In this document: positions 7,601-14,897 of the stretch, piece by piece
Numbering within the stretch: position 1 is the first letter of the stretch
Layout of the letters: the number at the start of each line of letters is the position of its first letter
Source: Gammaproteobacteria bacterium
GTDB taxonomy: Bacteria > Pseudomonadota > Gammaproteobacteria > Acidiferrobacterales > SZUA-150
Assembly: GCA_029880755.1 (NCBI GenBank)
Contig: JAOUNW010000041.1
Span: forward strand, 1-14,897
Direction of reading: 5' to 3'
DNA: 14,897 bases
Notes under the pieces: model-generated
Told to the model about the DNA's origin: nothing
What the model saw: the letters and a program-made list of their open reading frames with translations, nothing else
Databases searched by the model: none
Made by a program: the position numbers and the translations under genes

Positions 7601-7700
7601 GTTAGTCACCTCAACCTGGGTATATTCTCTTTGGGAATATATCGGCCTTGAGTTATACGTTAGGGAATATAGAACGAAAAAATAACGCTGAGTGACTAAC
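7601..7700. repeat. Perfect 9-bp inverted repeat bounding a 100-bp AT-rich segment
   Basis: GTTAGTCAC at 7601-7609 is the exact reverse complement of GTGACTAAC at 7692-7700, with 82 bases between. Inside lie a second inverted pair, CGTTA (7658-7662) and TAACG (7683-7687), and the AATATA repeats. No ORF fits inside. The layout could be a large operator region, a structured RNA leader or a small non-autonomous element; the sequence alone does not decide. Confidence 0.5.
7621..7641. promoter_or_regulatory. Palindromic operator-like site TATATTC-N7-GAATATA
   Basis: TATATTC at 7621-7627 and GAATATA at 7635-7641 form a perfect inverted repeat with a seven-base spacer, the shape of a site for a dimeric repressor or activator. 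GGGAATATA at 7633-7641 recurs exactly at 7663-7671, 30 bases (nearly three helical turns) away. The pair lies about 85-135 bases upstream of the permease start. The bound protein is unknown. Confidence 0.35.
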
Positions 7701-7705
7701 ATATT

Positions 7706-8950
7706 TTACTTGGGTTTAATGACTCCCCCTGTACGGCGCAATCGAAACAAACCGTTAATACCGCTATCACTGGTAAAATACAGCGCACCATCCGGACCGA
7801 CGGCGACACCCGCAGGCCTGGCCCAGCGATCACCATCGGCTGACTGAAATCCTGTTACCAGATCATCGACGCGAACCGCTTTTTCGCCGTCAAAACGCAC
7901 AGCAACAATTTTCGGGTGTCTCCGTGTCGAGGCATCACCCAGATATCGGCCACCGGGCTTGGTACCCCAGGAACCATGCAGGGCGACAACTGCATCCATT
8001 TCCAGCTGTGTATCCATGGCTCCCTTGGGAACAAACGCAACACCCAGCGGGGCATTGCGTGCAGGAAACGTCACCACGGGCAGTGTTACATCTCTTATAG
8101 GCCTCGGTGGCCTGGTAAAGATACAGCTATCCCATACCAGTTGTTTGCCATCAAACTGATACCATGGCATGCCATGAAAGGAACCGGGGTCAATACGGCT
8201 GAAATATTCAGGTGGCTGATCATAACCGAGGTGGTCGGGGCCATTATTGCTGGCATACATGACTTTTGTCTGCGGATGCCAGGCGAACCCCACCGGATTA
8301 CGCAAGCCGGAACCGTAGCTACGCCATTGCGGCTCCGTGCCTGTTTCATCCAGTACCAGCACACCACCGCGCCGATCATAAAACGGGTAGGGCTCACCAA
8401 GATACTGATCACTGCAATTTCCGCTAATACCAAGACTGACGTACACCTTTCCGTCAGGACCCACTGCCACCGTTCGGCTGTTGTGCCCACCACCTCCTGG
8501 CAATGCGGCCATTAGCGTAAGGTTATCGTGCGAAAGCCTAGGCTGTTCCGGTTGGTACGGTGCCTGATAGACGCCATCGGTTTGAGCAATAAGAATCCTG
8601 CCCTGACGAAACGCAATGCTATGGGGATAGTTGTCCAGATTAATCAATGTCCGAGGGCGGTTATAGGGAGGCGTCAAACGATATACCTCACCGGAACGTG
8701 AACCAACAAACAAATCTCCATTGGCGGCAAAGGTTGGCAAACGGGGCTTGTTCAGTTTGTCAGTCAACAACTCCAGCTGATATCCAGCGGGCACGCGCAC
8801 AGACAATGACTTTCCCCGGTAGACCAATATCTGGACCTGGTAGCTCAAAACTTCGGTTGACGCCGGCAACAGTATGGGAAACAGCAAACTCGCCACACCG
8901 AATAACAATATCCAGAAAACCCTGTTGAGCAATAAATCTGATGCAATCAT
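7706..8950 (-). CDS. PQQ-type sorbosone/glucose dehydrogenase-like beta-propeller protein
   Basis: This 414-residue protein has an N-terminal hydrophobic segment (about 9-31, FWILLFGVASLLFPILLPAS), either a Sec signal or a membrane anchor, so it probably acts in the periplasm. The rest matches the sorbosone dehydrogenase / soluble glucose dehydrogenase six-bladed propeller family: GGGGHNSRTVAVGPDGKVYV (152-171), GLRNPVGFAWHP (215-226), HGSWGTKPGGR (325-335) and RPAGVAVGPDGALYFTSD (378-395). Family members oxidise aldoses or aldehydes, several with PQQ, passing electrons to the respiratory chain; substrate and cofactor are not proven here. The only upstream in-frame start is the ATG at 8950, 15 bases after the amylosucrase stop, with an in-frame TAG just before it. 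No good Shine-Dalgarno is visible. The tight spacing suggests it is the last gene of the sucrose operon, possibly oxidising a sugar released outside the cytoplasm. Confidence 0.85.
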   Translation of the reverse strand: MIASDLLLNRVFWILLFGVASLLFPILLPASTEVLSYQVQILVYRGKSLSVRVPAGYQLELLTDKLNKPRLPTFAANGDLFVGSRSGEVYRLTPPYNRPRTLINLDNYPHSIAFRQGRILIAQTDGVYQAPYQPEQPRLSHDNLTLMAALPGGGGHNSRTVAVGPDGKVYVSLGISGNCSDQYLGEPYPFYDRRGGVLVLDETGTEPQWRSYGSGLRNPVGFAWHPQTKVMYASNNGPDHLGYDQPPEYFSRIDPGSFHGMPWYQFDGKQLVWDSCIFTRPPRPIRDVTLPVVTFPARNAPLGVAFVPKGAMDTQLEMDAVVALHGSWGTKPGGRYLGDASTRRHPKIVAVRFDGEKAVRVDDLVTGFQSADGDRWARPAGVAVGPDGALYFTSDSGINGLFRLRRTGGVIKPK

Positions 8951-8965
8951 GTCGTATACGTAATT

Positions 8966-10930
8966 CTAATTTAGTCGCCCCTGATCCACCAACCAATAGA
9001 AGCGGTATGGCGGAATAACCAGTTGATTTTTGAACATGACCGGACTCTCACCGGAATAAAGATCCGTTATCTGACCATACTGATTGAATGCGACACGGCT
9101 TAGATCGTTGAGATTGAGGTACTGAGGCGATGAATCAAAATTCGCCACCACCAGAACATGGCCCTGAGTCGCGAGGTTAAAACGCGAGAATACGAACAAG
9201 TGAGGATTACCAACATCGTGCAATTCACGATTATTGAAATCCGCAAAGGAAGCGATCTCCTTGCGTACTGCGATCATTCGCTTTAATGCACTAAACAGGC
9301 GTTGCTCAACAGTGCCTGTCTTGTTTCTTGCTTCCGCCTTCTGCCAATCAATAACAGTGCGATGCGCCCAGCGGCTATCATTGGATTTTGATTTATCGCC
9401 CTGAAAGGAATAATCATTTGTTGTACCGATTTCATCACCATAATACAGAAGCGGTATGCCTCCAAAGGACATTATCATGCTATGCAACAGTAGAATATGT
9501 TGTATCGCTTGATCAATGAGAACGGGATCGTTGACTTCCAGAGCACTTTCAAGCCCCACTAACGACGCCAATGCCCCTGATATTCTGGCATCACCTGTTT
9601 TTTCGTTATGACCGAACACTAACCCGCGTGCCGGTGAGTCTTTGAATTTCCCTGTATAGTAATCCACAAGAAACCGCCGGTGAGATGATGGCGCATACCC
9701 TACCGCCTCAATATCCATGTCATCAAACCCGAGACCAATGTCATCATGACATCGGATATAATTCAGCCAGGTGGCGCGCTCCAGTTTGTCAGGAAGGCTT
9801 CGAATGCCCTGATACAGCAATTTCGTGTTTTTTGTCGCTACCGCGTCCCACAGCAACGCCATATAAGTGGCGTTATAGGCAATTTCACATTCCTTGGCAT
9901 TAATGGCGTCCTCGCCAAAGTATTTAATAATTTCGACAGGGGCGACAATAGCTTCTGCAATAAACAATACGCCTGGCGCTGTTACCTGACAACAGTCTTT
10001 CATCAACTGCAGTATAAGATGTGCTTCTCTCTCATTCTGACAACTACTGCCTATTTTTTTCCACAAAAAGGCCACCGCATCAAGCCGAATAATATCAGCG
10101 CCATGATTGGCCCAGAACAGGATAATATCCAGCATCTCTATAAAAACTTCTGGATTACTGTAATTGAGATCCCACTGATAGTGATTAAATACCGTCATGA
10201 CCCATTTTTTAGCTTCCTCATCCCAGGTAAAATTGCCCGGCGAGGTTTCGGGAAAAATCTCCGGCATTGACTGCTCAAACATGTCCGGCAGCTCCCGACC
10301 ATCAAACATGTAATAATAATCTTGATAGCGCTTCTCTCCCTTTCGTGCCTTTTGCGCCCACTCGTTTTCATTCGAGGTATGATTCAATACCACATCCAGC
10401 ACCAACAGCATGTCACGCTTTTCCATATCATTGGCTAACGCGTCCAGATCCTCTATGGTCCCTACTCGGGGATCGACATGGCGAAAATTACTCACGGCAT
10501 ACCCACCATCACTTTCCCCTTTGGGGCATTCAAGAATGGGCATAACATGAACCAGATTGATGCCTAATTCCTGCAGATAAGGCAACCTGGACTGTATGCC
10601 CTTCAGATCACCGGCAAAGCCGTCGCTGTACAACGCCATACCCACCCATTTTTGATGAAGAAACCAGTTGTGGTCTTTTTCCCGTTCGATATCGACCTTC
10701 TTTAGTTTGTCAGATCGATTGATATATTGCCGGGCCATGGTTTCCACCAGGCGGTGCGTCTGTTCACAGAAATCCTCGCGCTTACCGTATAGAAGGTGGA
10801 ATAATGAATAGATACTATAAAAGTTCGCGCCCAGACGAGTATAAAAATGACGCAAGTCTTCTCGCTTAATCTCCGGATTAAGCGTTGTCATAATGTCGTT
10901 CAATAATGAAAAAGATACTTGCTCGTACAT
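8966..10930 (-). CDS. ams: Amylosucrase, GH13 family
   Basis: This 654-residue protein matches the usual length of amylosucrase (about 630-650). It splits sucrose, adds the glucose to an alpha-1,4-glucan and releases fructose in the cytoplasm. The GH13 catalytic regions are all present: LVLDVVLNHTSNE (region I, D179, H184), IIRLDAVAFLWK (region II, nucleophile D284), LFIAEAIVAP (region III, acid/base E326) and YIRCHDDIG (region IV, H395 and D396). The N-terminal helical part (1-90) and the SDGGYAVSNFR segment (140-150) are typical of amylosucrase rather than other GH13 enzymes. The C-terminal beta domain (about 560-650) is complete. The ATG lies six bases after the fructokinase stop, with a weak AGAG before it. 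Placed after sps, spp and fruK, it consumes the sucrose the upstream enzymes make. Sucrose hydrolase is the main alternative reaction. Confidence 0.93.
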   Translation of the reverse strand: MYEQVSFSLLNDIMTTLNPEIKREDLRHFYTRLGANFYSIYSLFHLLYGKREDFCEQTHRLVETMARQYINRSDKLKKVDIEREKDHNWFLHQKWVGMALYSDGFAGDLKGIQSRLPYLQELGINLVHVMPILECPKGESDGGYAVSNFRHVDPRVGTIEDLDALANDMEKRDMLLVLDVVLNHTSNENEWAQKARKGEKRYQDYYYMFDGRELPDMFEQSMPEIFPETSPGNFTWDEEAKKWVMTVFNHYQWDLNYSNPEVFIEMLDIILFWANHGADIIRLDAVAFLWKKIGSSCQNEREAHLILQLMKDCCQVTAPGVLFIAEAIVAPVEIIKYFGEDAINAKECEIAYNATYMALLWDAVATKNTKLLYQGIRSLPDKLERATWLNYIRCHDDIGLGFDDMDIEAVGYAPSSHRRFLVDYYTGKFKDSPARGLVFGHNEKTGDARISGALASLVGLESALEVNDPVLIDQAIQHILLLHSMIMSFGGIPLLYYGDEIGTTNDYSFQGDKSKSNDSRWAHRTVIDWQKAEARNKTGTVEQRLFSALKRMIAVRKEIASFADFNNRELHDVGNPHLFVFSRFNLATQGHVLVVANFDSSPQYLNLNDLSRVAFNQYGQITDLYSGESPVMFKNQLVIPPYRFYWLVDQGRLN

Positions 10931-10936
10931 GATTCT

Positions 10937-11839
10937 CTAATCTTTCCAGGACTCAATAAATGTAAGATAAAATTTCCTATCTGATACCGTCGCTCCCCGA
11001 ACACCGACTATAGCACTGGCAAACTGTTGTGCCCTTTCCAGCACAAGTGCTAACGGCCACTTTCTGATAATTCCAAGCACCACTACGCTACTAAAAGCAT
11101 CCCCGGCGCCGACAGTATCTACAACCCCTCCTACGGATTCCGGAACTATATGATAACACTCTCCTTCCTTCGTCTTAACAAATGCCCCTTGCTCGCCCTG
11201 TGTAACAACAATAAATGCCAGGCTAGCATCGACAAGTAGTCTGTCTGCCTTAGCCTCGGCATCCACTCCTTCTGATACCATTATGGAAAGCTCGTATTCG
11301 TTCAGCTTCAGCCAACGGCTGTTATTGATTACTTCTGTAACGGTATCGTGATGCCACCAGGGCGAACGCAGATTGATATCTGTAAAAGCCGGAACAGTCG
11401 TTGTTTGTCTGATGTGCTTCAGCGCCTCTGCCGATGTATGGCTGCGTAAGGCCAACGTGCCATGATAAACCAGCTCAAGATTGCGTAAGGAAGGCAGTCG
11501 ATTCTTATCTATAAAATCGTATGCGCGATTTTCGACAATGTCGAACCTGGGCTCGCCATCCTGAAATGTCACGTCAACCGTACCAGTGGCATGCTCGCTA
11601 TCCTGCTGCACCCCCGACATATCCATACCCCAGCCCTCCATAGCCGTAACAATGTCCTGCCCCAGAGCATCATTGCCCACACTTGAAATAAAAAGCGGAT
11701 GGGCTCCAAACGACTGCAAATGCCAGGCTACATTAAACGGCGCGCCACCCAAAACAACACTGCCGTCCGGAAATCTGTCAAACAACACCTCACCGAAAAT
11801 CAAAGGTCGCGTATTAGAGTGCGGCGTGCTCATACCCAT
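10937..11839 (-). CDS. fruK: Fructokinase, PfkB family sugar kinase
   Basis: This 300-residue ribokinase-fold (PfkB) enzyme is the expected ATP-dependent fructokinase, converting fructose freed by amylosucrase to fructose 6-phosphate. Visible signatures are the N-terminal GGAPFNVAWHL (31-41) and the C-terminal DTVGAGDAF (241-249) with the catalytic base D247. NEYELS (180-185) is the usual kinase segment preceding the ATP site. The frame begins at ATG 11839, overlapping the end of spp by 26 bases; a second ATG at 11833 (third codon) is equally possible and is preceded by the G-rich GGATGGGT. Both begin well before the first beta strand. Substrate preference is inferred from the cluster, which matches the sps-spp-fruK-ams order in methanotrophs; other PfkB substrates cannot be excluded by sequence alone. 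Confidence 0.9.
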   Translation of the reverse strand: MGMSTPHSNTRPLIFGEVLFDRFPDGSVVLGGAPFNVAWHLQSFGAHPLFISSVGNDALGQDIVTAMEGWGMDMSGVQQDSEHATGTVDVTFQDGEPRFDIVENRAYDFIDKNRLPSLRNLELVYHGTLALRSHTSAEALKHIRQTTTVPAFTDINLRSPWWHHDTVTEVINNSRWLKLNEYELSIMVSEGVDAEAKADRLLVDASLAFIVVTQGEQGAFVKTKEGECYHIVPESVGGVVDTVGAGDAFSSVVVLGIIRKWPLALVLERAQQFASAIVGVRGATVSDRKFYLTFIESWKD

Positions 11840-12674
11840 CCAACCATTTATCTATCTGAGGAAAAAAGTGACTCACGCCTTCCAGTATTCCAGCACTGTA
11901 GTTGCCGTTCATCCCTCTGTATCCGCCTTGGGCGATATAAACTGCTTTAGCGAGTCCCAATACCTCCGATTCCCTTAATGCCATGGCTTTGACATCATCA
12001 GGAGTATTAGCCACCAACACAGACTGAATCGGACTAACAAATACCGGGAGATCATTGCCGCTATCCCCGGCAAATACAGTATTACAAAATTCAAAACCCA
12101 ATAGACTCATCAAAAATTCCAGGGCATGCCGTTTGTTAGCACTGACCGGCAATATATCCAGCAAACCCACATTCTTGAGCTCATCCACGCTCCAGATAAA
12201 ATTGGCCTGTATGCGCTCGTTCTTTAGCCGTAAATCCATTTGAGATTGCAAAACATTTTTATCCACCTTTAACGACACATAATAACTTAGCTTATAGGAA
12301 CTCTGTTTATCGGACTCCTGTAAACGTAAATCGCCGATATCCGAAAACAATTTCTGAACATCCGAATGCGTGTTGCCAGACCAGTCCGACGCTATGGCTT
12401 GCACCCAGGCGTGGGAAGGCTGCCATTGGCCGCCCTCATGCTTATATAATGCCGTACCCACATCGGTAATCGCCCAATCCGGTTTAGGCAAAGAGTAATC
12501 AGTAATCGCTTGCTCTATCAATGCCAGGTGCCGGCCACTAACATAGACCAGGGTTACCTGCGGTAACATTGCCAGCTTTTCGAAATACTTCCGGGCCTCT
12601 CGGGATTCAGCCTGAGGACCATTGGGGATCAACGTCCGATCCAGATCCGTGCACAACAGCAAGCGCTTGCTCAC
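11814..12674 (-). CDS. spp: Sucrose-phosphate phosphatase, HAD family
   Basis: This 286-residue HAD enzyme (Cof/SPP type with a cap domain) removes phosphate from sucrose 6-phosphate, the last step of sucrose synthesis. All HAD motifs look active: DLDRT with nucleophile D10 and D12, S46 in VSGR, K181 in SANKRHAL, and GDSGND (203-208) with D204 and D208. The cap-domain segment SYKLSYY (126-132) is characteristic of sucrose phosphatases. It starts with GTG at 12674, overlapping the sps stop in GTGA (4 bases); no nearby ATG gives a complete first motif. A GAGG lies ten bases upstream, inside sps. It ends 26 bases inside the fructokinase frame. With a degenerate HAD domain in the upstream SPS, this is the likely working phosphatase of the pathway. 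Confidence 0.93.
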   Translation of the reverse strand: MSKRLLLCTDLDRTLIPNGPQAESREARKYFEKLAMLPQVTLVYVSGRHLALIEQAITDYSLPKPDWAITDVGTALYKHEGGQWQPSHAWVQAIASDWSGNTHSDVQKLFSDIGDLRLQESDKQSSYKLSYYVSLKVDKNVLQSQMDLRLKNERIQANFIWSVDELKNVGLLDILPVSANKRHALEFLMSLLGFEFCNTVFAGDSGNDLPVFVSPIQSVLVANTPDDVKAMALRESEVLGLAKAVYIAQGGYRGMNGNYSAGILEGVSHFFPQIDKWLDGYEHAAL

Positions 12675-14821
12675 TCTCTTGACACCTCACAGGAACCAAA
12701 AAAATCATAATGCCGAATCGCTTCCATAATGCCCTCGGCATAGGGCTTATTGGCGAAATAGATCCTTTCAATGTCCTCCAGCCCTGATAATTCCTCGTGA
12801 TGCCTGTTTGCCACTACTACCGCAAGCGTGTTACCGCGCATCATGTCTTCATCCGCCCCGGAGCCGCCGGCTGCCAGGATACGATCCAGCGGGATATCCC
12901 ACTGGTCAGCCACCCAACGTAACGCCAGACCTTTTGACGCCCGAACAGGAGTGACATCCAGATACTGGCCAAATGACAACACGACATTGACCGTTTGATC
13001 ATTTTGCAATAACAGCTGATTTATCTCATGCGCCTCCGGTGCCTTGGACGAATCATAATAATAGCTGAGCTTGAATTTACTCTGTTCCTCTTTCGGCTGC
13101 AGGGCAATTCCCGATACATCGCTGAGCACGCGCTGCACTGCCTTGGGATTCCATAAGTGATCGATATGCTCCTCCCAAACTGCATCTTTGGTCAGATCCG
13201 GGGCATAGTAGATTTCTGTGCCCAGACTGGTAATAAGAACATGCGGATGAGGCACATTGTAAGCGCGCAACAATTTAAGCGCCGAGTCCAATCTGCGGCC
13301 GGTGGCAATACCGAAAGAAGTGCAGCGGCTGTTTCCTTTAATAAGATCGACAAATCGCGCTAGCGACTTTTCATCACCTATCAAGCTCTGGTCCAGATCA
13401 CTAAAAATTACCCTGTCATGATATAACATGGGACGCCGGGCAACTCGCATTCTGGTTAGAGGTTCACTCTTGTCGATTACGGGCTGTATCACTGACAAAT
13501 ACTTTTCCACGTGCGCCTCCCAGGAATAATGTCGGCGCACACCCTCAAGACCGTTTTTGGCAAACCTTGTCCACTCCCGCTCATTGCTCAAAACCTCGAG
13601 CAAGGTGTCGGTTATAGCATTCTTATCCAGGGGATTGATAAGATAACCATTCCTGCAGTTCCCAATGATATCCACCGGACCGCCGTCCTCTGTCGCCACA
13701 ACCGGCAGACCACAGGCGGCGGCCTCAAGCAGCGTTAGCCCAAATGGTTCAGTCAGCGCCGGATTAACAAATACCCCCCTGCTCCGTGCGGCCAAACGGT
13801 AAATCAGTGGCACTTCATCCGCTGAATGATGTTTGGGATAGGCCACACGCCCATAAAGATCGTAGCGATCAACTGCCAGCAGGATATCTGTCATCACTTC
13901 CTGAGCACCCGCATCCATATCATGAATATCATCACGGTTCCCTGTAATCAGTACCAGATTCGCCACTTCCTGGAGTGCGGATGACTCGCCATAGGCCTCA
14001 ACCAACGTGACAATATTTTTCCGCTGATCCGGTCTTGAGAGCGCAAGAATAATTGATTTATCCGGCGTCTTTAGAAATCGTCCCAGCTCCCGGTAAATAT
14101 TGCTTTTATGCTCGCCACCCGTTGGTGGAAAAAACTTTTCCAGATCCGCCCCTGGCGGCACCACACGCATCTGATCCGGCTGATAATAATCGTACAGCTC
14201 ATACTGCTGTTCTATTTCCTGATGCGTGCTGGTTATCACGCGCTCGGCAACGCCCAGGGTGGCTTCTTCCGCTTCAATGCGGCGAGACATGTTATAGCGT
14301 TGCTCAATAACAGCGCCTTTTACACCGCTCGCCAACAGACGCTTTCGTTTGGTACGGCCCAGTGAGTGGCCGGTATAAATCAGGGGGATGCTTAACTGAT
14401 GTGAGAGACGGGTACCGACATAACCAGCGTCGGCGTAATGACTGTGTATGACGTCCGGCAAACGTTTCTGGTGACTAATATAATAAAGGGCGTTATCAGC
14501 AAAATTATCCAGACTATCCCAAAGCGCTTCCTTCGGCAGGTATCCCGCCTCCCCACAGTCAATACGGATGACATTCGCCTTGTCGGATAAGGGCTCGATT
14601 TTCCTGGAGTAGTCCTTGCTTACCTGCTTGCTGACAATGCGCCGGGTCAGTATATCCACCCGGCCCACCCGTGGATGCAAAGCAAGCGCACGGGCCAGTT
14701 CTACTACGTATTTAATCTGGCCGCCCGTATCGGCATCACGGCCCAATTCGAGATCCTCGCCCCTGATCAAGCCATGCACGCTTATTAAAACGATATACAA
14801 CTTATCTGATTGTGATTTCAT
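12671..14821 (-). CDS. sps: Sucrose-phosphate synthase, bidomain (GT4 plus HAD-like domain)
   Basis: This 716-residue protein makes sucrose 6-phosphate from UDP-glucose (or ADP-glucose) and fructose 6-phosphate. The GT-B glycosyltransferase part (about 7-450) opens with ISVHGLIRG and GRDADTGGQ (28-35, the acceptor-side glycine loop), followed by HSHYADAG (126-133), GHSLGRTKR (151-159), and the E-x7-E motif with E358 and E366 in TEPFGLTLLE. A second, HAD-like domain occupies about 470-705. Its first motif is DLDQS (475-479) and the last is GGSGADED (652-659), where active phosphatases have GDSGND, so the domain is probably not an active phosphatase. Bidomain SPS is common in cyanobacteria and some proteobacteria. 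The ATG at 14821 is the only reasonable start: an in-frame TAA lies upstream without another start codon. The Shine-Dalgarno is poor, with GGGAGAG about 20 bases away. It heads the operon. Confidence 0.94.
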   Translation of the reverse strand: MKSQSDKLYIVLISVHGLIRGEDLELGRDADTGGQIKYVVELARALALHPRVGRVDILTRRIVSKQVSKDYSRKIEPLSDKANVIRIDCGEAGYLPKEALWDSLDNFADNALYYISHQKRLPDVIHSHYADAGYVGTRLSHQLSIPLIYTGHSLGRTKRKRLLASGVKGAVIEQRYNMSRRIEAEEATLGVAERVITSTHQEIEQQYELYDYYQPDQMRVVPPGADLEKFFPPTGGEHKSNIYRELGRFLKTPDKSIILALSRPDQRKNIVTLVEAYGESSALQEVANLVLITGNRDDIHDMDAGAQEVMTDILLAVDRYDLYGRVAYPKHHSADEVPLIYRLAARSRGVFVNPALTEPFGLTLLEAAACGLPVVATEDGGPVDIIGNCRNGYLINPLDKNAITDTLLEVLSNEREWTRFAKNGLEGVRRHYSWEAHVEKYLSVIQPVIDKSEPLTRMRVARRPMLYHDRVIFSDLDQSLIGDEKSLARFVDLIKGNSRCTSFGIATGRRLDSALKLLRAYNVPHPHVLITSLGTEIYYAPDLTKDAVWEEHIDHLWNPKAVQRVLSDVSGIALQPKEEQSKFKLSYYYDSSKAPEAHEINQLLLQNDQTVNVVLSFGQYLDVTPVRASKGLALRWVADQWDIPLDRILAAGGSGADEDMMRGNTLAVVVANRHHEELSGLEDIERIYFANKPYAEGIMEAIRHYDFFGSCEVSRE

Positions 14822-14897
14822 CCCAGACGATGTGCTGATTCTCTCCCGCGCTATTACTTAAAATACCCCTGAATACTACCACAAAATATTCTCTTAG
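14822..14897 (-). promoter_or_regulatory. Upstream region of the sucrose operon (partial)
   Basis: These 76 bases precede sps on the minus strand and end at the window edge. They contain no credible gene. Features seen are a GGGAGAG about 20 bases before the start, an AT-rich TATTTTAAGTAAT that could be a -10 region, and a GAATA-N11-TATTC inverted repeat near the edge. The ten bases AAGAGAATAT recur upstream of the permease gene. No convincing -35 box is visible, and the promoter may extend beyond the window. Confidence 0.35.

Larger units (their letters stand above)
7536..7705. promoter_or_regulatory. Upstream region of the SLC13 permease with nested repeats
   Basis: This 170-base space lies between the end of the dehydrogenase gene and the start of the permease gene, both on the minus strand. 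It should hold the permease promoter and perhaps the end of the sucrose operon transcript. It contains a 9-bp inverted repeat pair, a 7-bp palindrome arm pair and a repeated GGGAATATA, described separately. A minus-strand TATAAC (about 7653-7658) is a possible -10 box, but no good -35 box accompanies it. I see no coding sequence here. Confidence 0.45.

Noticed and set aside
7916..8515. 199-residue + strand frame opposite the dehydrogenase gene
   Set aside because: It is antisense to a well-matched propeller protein, and the product has no recognisable domain or ribosome binding context.
9746..10270. 174-residue + strand frame opposite amylosucrase
   Set aside because: It is antisense to a gene with all GH13 catalytic motifs and its product shows no family features.
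8966..10930. Trehalose synthase or alpha-amylase as identity of the GH13 gene
   Set aside because: The helical N-terminal domain, the SDGGYAVSNFR and IIRLDAVAFLWK motifs, the length and the fructokinase and SPS neighbours fit amylosucrase better.
1..14897. CRISPR arrays, tRNA, rRNA, insertion sequences or phage genes
   Set aside because: No regularly spaced repeats, tRNA-like cloverleaf, transposase, integrase or phage protein was recognised on either strand.

Overview
The window looks like a chromosomal segment from a proteobacterium of roughly 50% GC. It is probably a gammaproteobacterium and probably an autotroph, nitrifier or methanotroph. Two observations support this. There is a DabA/DabB-type inorganic-carbon uptake locus. 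There is also a complete sucrose-phosphate synthase, sucrose-phosphatase, fructokinase and amylosucrase cluster, in the order known from halotolerant methanotrophs such as Methylomicrobium alcaliphilum. The lineage is an inference from gene content, since no rRNA or marker gene is present.

Left part (1-5339, + strand): the 3' end of a dabA gene (DUF2309, cut by the window start) overlaps a NuoL-like dabB gene. Two NuoM-like genes follow, each overlapping its predecessor by 1-4 bases. The four genes form one translationally coupled operon. They resemble a small piece of a complex I membrane arm joined to DabA, the carbonic-anhydrase-like partner. The second NuoM-like protein keeps the acidic and basic residues of the proton path, while the first has lost several of them. 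The NuoL-like protein lacks the segment that would hold TM12-15 but keeps a NuoL-like C-terminal region.

Middle (5340-7705): a 234-base convergent gap with weak hairpins is followed by a minus-strand SLC13/DASS-type anion permease carrying two internal RCK_C (TrkA_C) domains. Its 170-base upstream region contains a nested set of inverted and direct repeats.

Right part (7706-14821, - strand): one operon read leftwards, sps, spp, fruK, ams, and then a PQQ-type sorbosone/glucose dehydrogenase-like protein. Junctions are overlaps or gaps of 4 bp overlap, 26 bp overlap, 6 bp gap and 15 bp gap. SPS and SPP make sucrose from UDP(ADP)-glucose and fructose 6-phosphate. Amylosucrase turns sucrose into alpha-glucan plus fructose, and fructokinase returns the fructose to fructose 6-phosphate. 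The set is therefore a sucrose synthesis and recycling loop serving osmoprotection or carbon storage.

The two halves fit one physiology: bicarbonate/CO2 captured by the Dab complex would supply carbon fixation, and the hexose phosphates could be stored as sucrose or glucan. No RNA genes, CRISPR arrays, insertion sequences or phage genes were recognised. The unusual points are the three-subunit antiporter-like Dab cassette with one degenerate subunit, the degenerate HAD domain of SPS, and the repeat cluster upstream of the permease.
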